From Eubacteriales bacterium (GTDB lineage Bacteria; Bacillota_A; Clostridia; Christensenellales; Aristaeellaceae): DNA of 17,428 bases. The stretch spans positions 1-17,428 of the forward strand of contig JARKQG010000102.1 of the NCBI GenBank assembly GCA_029974035.1. Reading direction: 5' to 3'. The translations under genes were made by a program, and so were the position numbers. Positions 13,796-17,428 of the stretch are shown one piece after another (the first letter of the stretch is position 1; the number at the start of each line of letters is the position of its first letter). The notes under the pieces are model-generated. The model was not told the origin of the DNA and did no database searches. It was given only the letters and a program-made list of their open reading frames with translations.

Positions 13796-16700
13796 TCAGG
13801 CGCGCATCATGCGCACAAACGCCTCGCAGATGGCCGGATCAAACTGACCGCCGGCGCAGGCCTCTACCTCGACCAGCGCCGCCTCCCGGGAGATGGCCAT
13901 GCGGTAGGCGCGGTCGCTGGTCATGGCGTCAAAGCTGTCCACGACGCTGAGGATTCGCGCCAGCAGCGGTATGTCCGCACCCTTCAGCCCCTGAGGGTAG
14001 CCGCGCCCGTCCCACCGTTCGTGGTGGCACAGGATTCCCTCCGCCACCGAAACCAGCTCCGGAGACGCCTGGGCGATCCGGTAGCCGATCTCCGGGTGCT
14101 TGCGCATCTCCACCCACTCGTCCCCGGTGAGCGGTCCGGGCTTGTCCAGAATCTGCTCCGGAATGCCGATCTTGCCCAGGTCGTGCAGCGCGCAGAGCAA
14201 TTCCATATCCGGAACCTGGGATTCGTCCAGCCCCATCTCCCGCACGAGGCGGCCGGCCATGCGCGCCAGTCTGTCGGCATGTTCGCGCGTTTCGCGGCTC
14301 TTTTCATACATGGTGGTGCGGATGGAGGCGATCAGCGACGAGTGCATGCTCTTGCGCTCGAGGAGCTTTTGCTTGTACATCGCGTCCTCCGCCTGCTTGA
14401 ACACACTGTTGAATGTCTGGTCCGCGCCAAGCCGCGTGGCGCAGCCCATCGAAACGCTGAGGCGCAGCGCGTTGCCGTCGTCCAGGCGGATGGTCTCCCG
14501 CTCGCAGCCTTCCCACACCCGCTCACACAGCGCGCGGGCTTCCTCCTGCCCGGCGCCGGGCATCAGCACGCAGAATTCGTCGCCACCGATGCGGGATACG
14601 ATGTCCTCCGGGCGCGCGTGGCGCGCGATGATGGCCGCGATGGCCTTGAGCAGCCCGTCTCCCTGCGCGTGGCCGAACACGTCGTTGGTCAGCTTCAGGC
14701 CGTTGATATCGCCCATGACCACCGTTACGGGGAACACGCCTTCCGCCTCCAGGCGCGCGCACTCCTTTTCGTAGAAGGCGCGGTTGTAAAGCCCGGTCAG
14801 CGCGTCGTGGTAGCTCAGGTAGCGGATGTGGCTTTCAGACCGCTTCCGCTGGGTGATGTCCCGCAAAAAGGCGCAGGTCAGCTCCGAGCTGATGATGTAG
14901 CTGAGCGAAACCTCGACGTCAAACACGCTGCCGTCCTTGCGCCGGATGCGGGATTCAAATCGCTCCGCGCCGCTCGACAGCACGCGGTCGCGCCGGGCGC
15001 GCATCTCCCCGAAGTCCGCGCCCGCCTCCAGGTCGCAGATGCGCATGCCGATCAACTCCTCGCGGCTGTAGCCCGTCATGGCGCAGATGGCGTCGTTGGC
15101 CATCACGATGCGCACGTTCCTGTCGCAGAGCCAGAAGCCGTCCAGCGTGGTGGAGAGGGCTTTGCCGTACTCCTCCTCAATGCGCCGCCGCAGGGTGATG
15201 TCCTGCAGCACGCCGACCACGCGCAGCGGCCGCCCCGCCCCGTCCCGCTCGGCGACCGCGATGGAATGCACGGTGCGCGTGCCGCCGTCCGCGCCGCGCA
15301 GCCTGAATTCCATGTCGTAGGGCGCGTCGTGCCGCAGGAGCCGCTCCAGTGCGTTGTCCATCATGGGGCGGTGCTCCGGCACCACCATGGCCTTGGGGAT
15401 TTCAAAGGCGACCGCATTGTCCTCCGCCTTTTTCAGCCCGTAGATGCGGAACGCCTCGTCCGACGCCCACACCCGCATCGTCGCCAGGTCAAGCTCCCAA
15501 TTTCCGGTGTTGGCGATTTCCTGCGCGCGGCGCAGCCGCTGTTCGCTCCTGGCCAGCGCCATGCGCGCCTGTTCGCTGGCCGTGACGTCCAGTGCAGATG
15601 TGACGACATAGCGCGGCTCACCCCGGGCGGAGATGATCACCGACGAGGAGACGGACAGGATCGCCGTTTCGCCGTTCCTGCGGATGAAACGCCGGACGGC
15701 CGCCCGGGTGGTCGATTGATGCAGGGTGATCTGCGCCAGGGTGTCATGCAGCAGCGCCCTGTCCTCCGGGTGGACAAAGTCCGCCACGGGCCGTCCCAGC
15801 ATTTCCTCCGCGGCGTATTGGAATATATCCGAAAGCGACCGGTTTACGCGCAGAAAGCGGCCGTCCAGCGAAATGTGCGCCATGCCGATGACCGCCTGCT
15901 CAAAGGCGGAGCGGTACAGTTCCTCGCTCTCGCAGATGCGCTCCCCCGCTTCCATCTCCTCCGTAATGTCCTGAATCACGCCGATCATCTTCTGAATTTT
16001 TCCGTCCTCGCCGCGCTCAAAGCTGGCATGGGCCTTCACGTAGCGCAGCGCGCCGTCATCGTAGCGGATGATCCGGTACTGGTGGCTGTATCGCTCGCCC
16101 GTCGCCATCGCGCGCGTCCGGTGCTCGACGGCGATGGCCAGATCGTCCGGATGCACCCGCGTTTTCCAAAAGTCCGGGCCGGGCGCAAAGTCCTCCGGAA
16201 CGCCCATGATCCGCTTGTAGGCCGGCGACCAGACGACCGCATTGGCCCGCTCGTCGTGCTCCCAGGTGCCCAGCAGCGCCATCTCCACCGCCGCGCTGCT
16301 GCGGGCTTCGGAAATCTTCAGCTGCTGCTGGAGACGGTATCGTTCGGTGACATCGCTGAAGATAAGCACCACGCCCACGACGCTGCCGTAGGCGGAATGG
16401 ATGGGCGCGGCGCTGTCGCTGATGTGGCGGCGGGTGCCGTCCGCGCTGATCAGCACCATGTGGTTGGAGAGACTCACCTTGCGCCGCGTGGTCAGCACAG
16501 CTTCGACGATGTCTTCACCGGGCTGCCCCGTCATGCTGTTTTCAATGCGGAATACTTCCGAAAAGGGCTTCCCCACCGCCTGCTCCAGCGTCCAGCCGGT
16601 CAGTTCCTGCGCGGAAGGGTTCAAAAATGTGACAGACCCCTTGCTGTCGGTGGTGATCACCCCGTCGCCCATGCTCATCAGTGTGATGCGCAGGCCCCTT

Positions 16701-16873
16701 TCGCTCTCCGAAAGCGCGTCGAGCTGCTTTTGCAGCGCGGCAAAACGGGTGTTCTCATCCAGAAAAGGCAGGGACTTCCCCGCTCCGGCGTCGTGCCGGG
16801 CAAGCAGGCGCCGGAGCGCCTTCGCCAATCTCGTCATGCGCTTCATTCCAATCTTGCTTTCCTGATCGAACAT
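13796..16873 (-). CDS. Multi-PAS GGDEF/HD-GYP c-di-GMP signalling enzyme
   Basis: This is a 1025-aa cytosolic protein without membrane helices. Five PAS-type modules, each ending in a DIT/DVT-type motif, occupy about 58-180, 190-310, 318-440, 450-565 and 570-690. A GGDEF domain follows (about 695-850) with an intact GGDEF at 763-767 and the inhibitory I-site RPED at 754-757. The C-terminal HD-GYP domain has His865, HD at 897-898 (HDLGKIGIPE) and HHERWDGRGYP at 950-960. Both halves keep their catalytic motifs, so it could make and degrade c-di-GMP, with the PAS tandem sensing ligand or redox state. The start is uncertain: ATG 16873 has no ribosome site, and ATGs at 16846 and 16837 are alternatives. 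It is divergent from the tRNA cluster. Confidence 0.92.
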   Translation of the reverse strand: MFDQESKIGMKRMTRLAKALRRLLARHDAGAGKSLPFLDENTRFAALQKQLDALSESERGLRITLMSMGDGVITTDSKGSVTFLNPSAQELTGWTLEQAVGKPFSEVFRIENSMTGQPGEDIVEAVLTTRRKVSLSNHMVLISADGTRRHISDSAAPIHSAYGSVVGVVLIFSDVTERYRLQQQLKISEARSSAAVEMALLGTWEHDERANAVVWSPAYKRIMGVPEDFAPGPDFWKTRVHPDDLAIAVEHRTRAMATGERYSHQYRIIRYDDGALRYVKAHASFERGEDGKIQKMIGVIQDITEEMEAGERICESEELYRSAFEQAVIGMAHISLDGRFLRVNRSLSDIFQYAAEEMLGRPVADFVHPEDRALLHDTLAQITLHQSTTRAAVRRFIRRNGETAILSVSSSVIISARGEPRYVVTSALDVTASEQARMALARSEQRLRRAQEIANTGNWELDLATMRVWASDEAFRIYGLKKAEDNAVAFEIPKAMVVPEHRPMMDNALERLLRHDAPYDMEFRLRGADGGTRTVHSIAVAERDGAGRPLRVVGVLQDITLRRRIEEEYGKALSTTLDGFWLCDRNVRIVMANDAICAMTGYSREELIGMRICDLEAGADFGEMRARRDRVLSSGAERFESRIRRKDGSVFDVEVSLSYIISSELTCAFLRDITQRKRSESHIRYLSYHDALTGLYNRAFYEKECARLEAEGVFPVTVVMGDINGLKLTNDVFGHAQGDGLLKAIAAIIARHARPEDIVSRIGGDEFCVLMPGAGQEEARALCERVWEGCERETIRLDDGNALRLSVSMGCATRLGADQTFNSVFKQAEDAMYKQKLLERKSMHSSLIASIRTTMYEKSRETREHADRLARMAGRLVREMGLDESQVPDMELLCALHDLGKIGIPEQILDKPGPLTGDEWVEMRKHPEIGYRIAQASPELVSVAEGILCHHERWDGRGYPQGLKGADIPLLARILSVVDSFDAMTSDRAYRMAISREAALVEVEACAGGQFDPAICEAFVRMMRA

Positions 16874-16889
16874 GCGCGCGGTCGTGTAT

Positions 16890-16919
16890 AGTATATATCC
16901 TCAGGGGTGCATTGCGCAA
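16890..16919 (-). promoter_or_regulatory. Promoter of the c-di-GMP enzyme
   Basis: On the minus strand TTGCGC (16914-16919) is followed by TATACT (16890-16895, 18-nt spacer) or the overlapping TATATA (16892-16897, 16-nt spacer). The start near 16883 is only about 10 nt before the first ATG, which favours a downstream start codon. Confidence 0.6.
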
Positions 16920-17107
16920 GGATGATTTTTTCGGAAAGATTGCGCGAAGTGTGCGCACCCTTGATTTTGCCGAGAACCCTTCCGCGTATCTGAGGGGCAT
17001 ACCGGAGAAATCCTGCCGCGCCGGGGCCTTTGGCGAAGCCTCCGAAGGCGGCGCGCTGCGCCGCAATAATTTACAGTCTGCGCCGCGGGTTTTCTTCCGG
17101 GAACAGC
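16920..17107. other. Gap between c-di-GMP gene and tRNA promoter
   Basis: No gene is supported. The only notable structure is GCGGCGC, loop GCT, GCGCCGC at 17048-17064, a 7-bp hairpin followed by AATAATTTAC. It lacks a true T run but could be a weak terminator on the plus strand. A 72-codon plus-strand frame starting at 16912 has no ribosome site and runs into the tRNA promoter. Confidence 0.45.
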
Positions 17108-17136
17108 TTGACAAATCCCCTCTGCCATAGTAGAAT
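17108..17136 (+). promoter_or_regulatory. Promoter of the tRNA cluster
   Basis: Consensus TTGACA (17108-17113), a 17-nt spacer and TAGAAT (17131-17136). The start near 17143 is about 30 nt before the first tRNA. Confidence 0.8.
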
Positions 17137-17173
17137 AATGACTCGTGAGACTGCTCCGTTGGCCGAATATCAA

Positions 17174-17249
17174 GGGTTATTAGCTCAGTTGGTAGAGCAC
17201 CTGACTCTTAATCAGGGTGTCCAGGGTTCGAGTCCCTGATGACCCACCA
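17174..17249 (+). tRNA. tRNA-Lys (anticodon CTT)
   Basis: This is a 76-nt cloverleaf. Acceptor GGGTTAT pairs with ATGACCC, the D arm is GCTC…GAGC, the anticodon stem CCTGA/TCAGG encloses loop CTCTTAA with CTT at 17207-17209, and the T arm is CAGGG-TTCGAGT-CCCTG. The discriminator is A and CCA is encoded. It reads AAG codons. Confidence 0.97.
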
Positions 17250-17272
17250 TCGGCGCGTTTTGTGCGCCGTCC

Positions 17273-17348
17273 GCCAATGTAGCTCAGCCGGTAGAGCAGC
17301 GGTTTCGTAAACCGCAGGTCAAGGGTTCGAGTCCCTTCATTGGCTCCA
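17273..17348 (+). tRNA. tRNA-Thr (anticodon CGT)
   Basis: This is a 76-nt cloverleaf. Acceptor GCCAATG pairs with CATTGGC, the anticodon stem GCGGT/ACCGC encloses loop TTCGTAA with CGT at 17306-17308, and the T arm is AAGGG-TTCGAGT-CCCTT. The discriminator is T and CCA is encoded. It reads ACG codons. Confidence 0.96.
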
Positions 17349-17351
17349 CGT

Positions 17352-17428
17352 CGAGGTGTAGCGCAGTTTGGTAGCGCGTTTGGTTCGGGACCAAAAGGCC
17401 GCAGGTTCAAATCCTGTCACCTCGACCA
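17352..17428 (+). tRNA. tRNA-Pro (anticodon CGG)
   Basis: This is a 77-nt cloverleaf ending at the last base of the window. Acceptor CGAGGTG pairs with CACCTCG, the anticodon stem TTTGG/CCAAA encloses loop TTCGGGA with CGG at 17386-17388, and the T loop is TTCAAAT. CCA is encoded. It reads CCG codons. More tRNAs may follow beyond the window. Confidence 0.96.

Noticed and set aside
14021..16891. 956-codon open frame on the plus strand
   Set aside because: It is antisense to the PAS/GGDEF/HD-GYP gene and has no recognisable domain.
16912..17130. 72-codon plus-strand ORF before the tRNAs
   Set aside because: It has no ribosome site or homology signal, and it overlaps the tRNA promoter.

Overview
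The window looks like chromosome from a high-GC Clostridia-type Firmicute. The reasons are strong Gly/Ala/Arg-rich codon bias, AGGAGG-type ribosome sites, sigma-A promoters, tRNA genes with encoded CCA, and family members typical of that class (YugP, a DUF6483-like protein, the small protein upstream of pfkA). Genus cannot be set from the sequence alone.

Region 1 (about 1-2845) is accessory DNA, visibly richer in A+T than the rest. It holds a serine recombinase pseudogene (one in-frame amber codon plus loss of a catalytic Arg) followed directly by a DUF6933/pRiA4b-ORF3-type gene. It is bracketed by two 96-bp direct repeats (141-236 and 2845-2940, 80/96 identical). Each repeat is the last codons and the terminator of an rlmD-type rRNA methyltransferase gene; the right copy is the live 3' end of rlmD. 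This looks like the scar of an element that integrated into the 3' end of rlmD.

Region 2 (2845-7100) is core metabolism. A minus-strand operon runs from a strong promoter (TTGCGC-17-TATAAT): a 70-aa small protein, pfkA, then rlmD, ending in a good terminator. Divergent from it is a lone VanX/DdpX-type D-Ala-D-Ala dipeptidase, which shares a bidirectional hairpin with a convergent YugP-like membrane metalloprotease.

Region 3 (7212-11098) is the least understood part. A PEGA-like unknown protein is divergent from a two-gene operon made of a two-helix membrane protein and an Hsp70/actin-fold ATPase with a glycine-rich hydrophobic C-terminal segment. A perfect 32-bp palindrome and a near-leaderless promoter lie between them.

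Region 4 (11174-13758) has a divergent-subfamily AroE, a DUF6483-like protein, a convergent FluC/CrcB fluoride channel with a structured leader (possible fluoride riboswitch), and a small membrane protein plus a 73-aa very basic protein behind a strong promoter.

Region 5 (13796-17428) has a 1025-aa cytosolic multi-PAS/GGDEF/HD-GYP c-di-GMP enzyme and, divergent from it, a tRNA cluster Lys(CTT)-Thr(CGT)-Pro(CGG) with its own promoter, ending exactly at the window edge.
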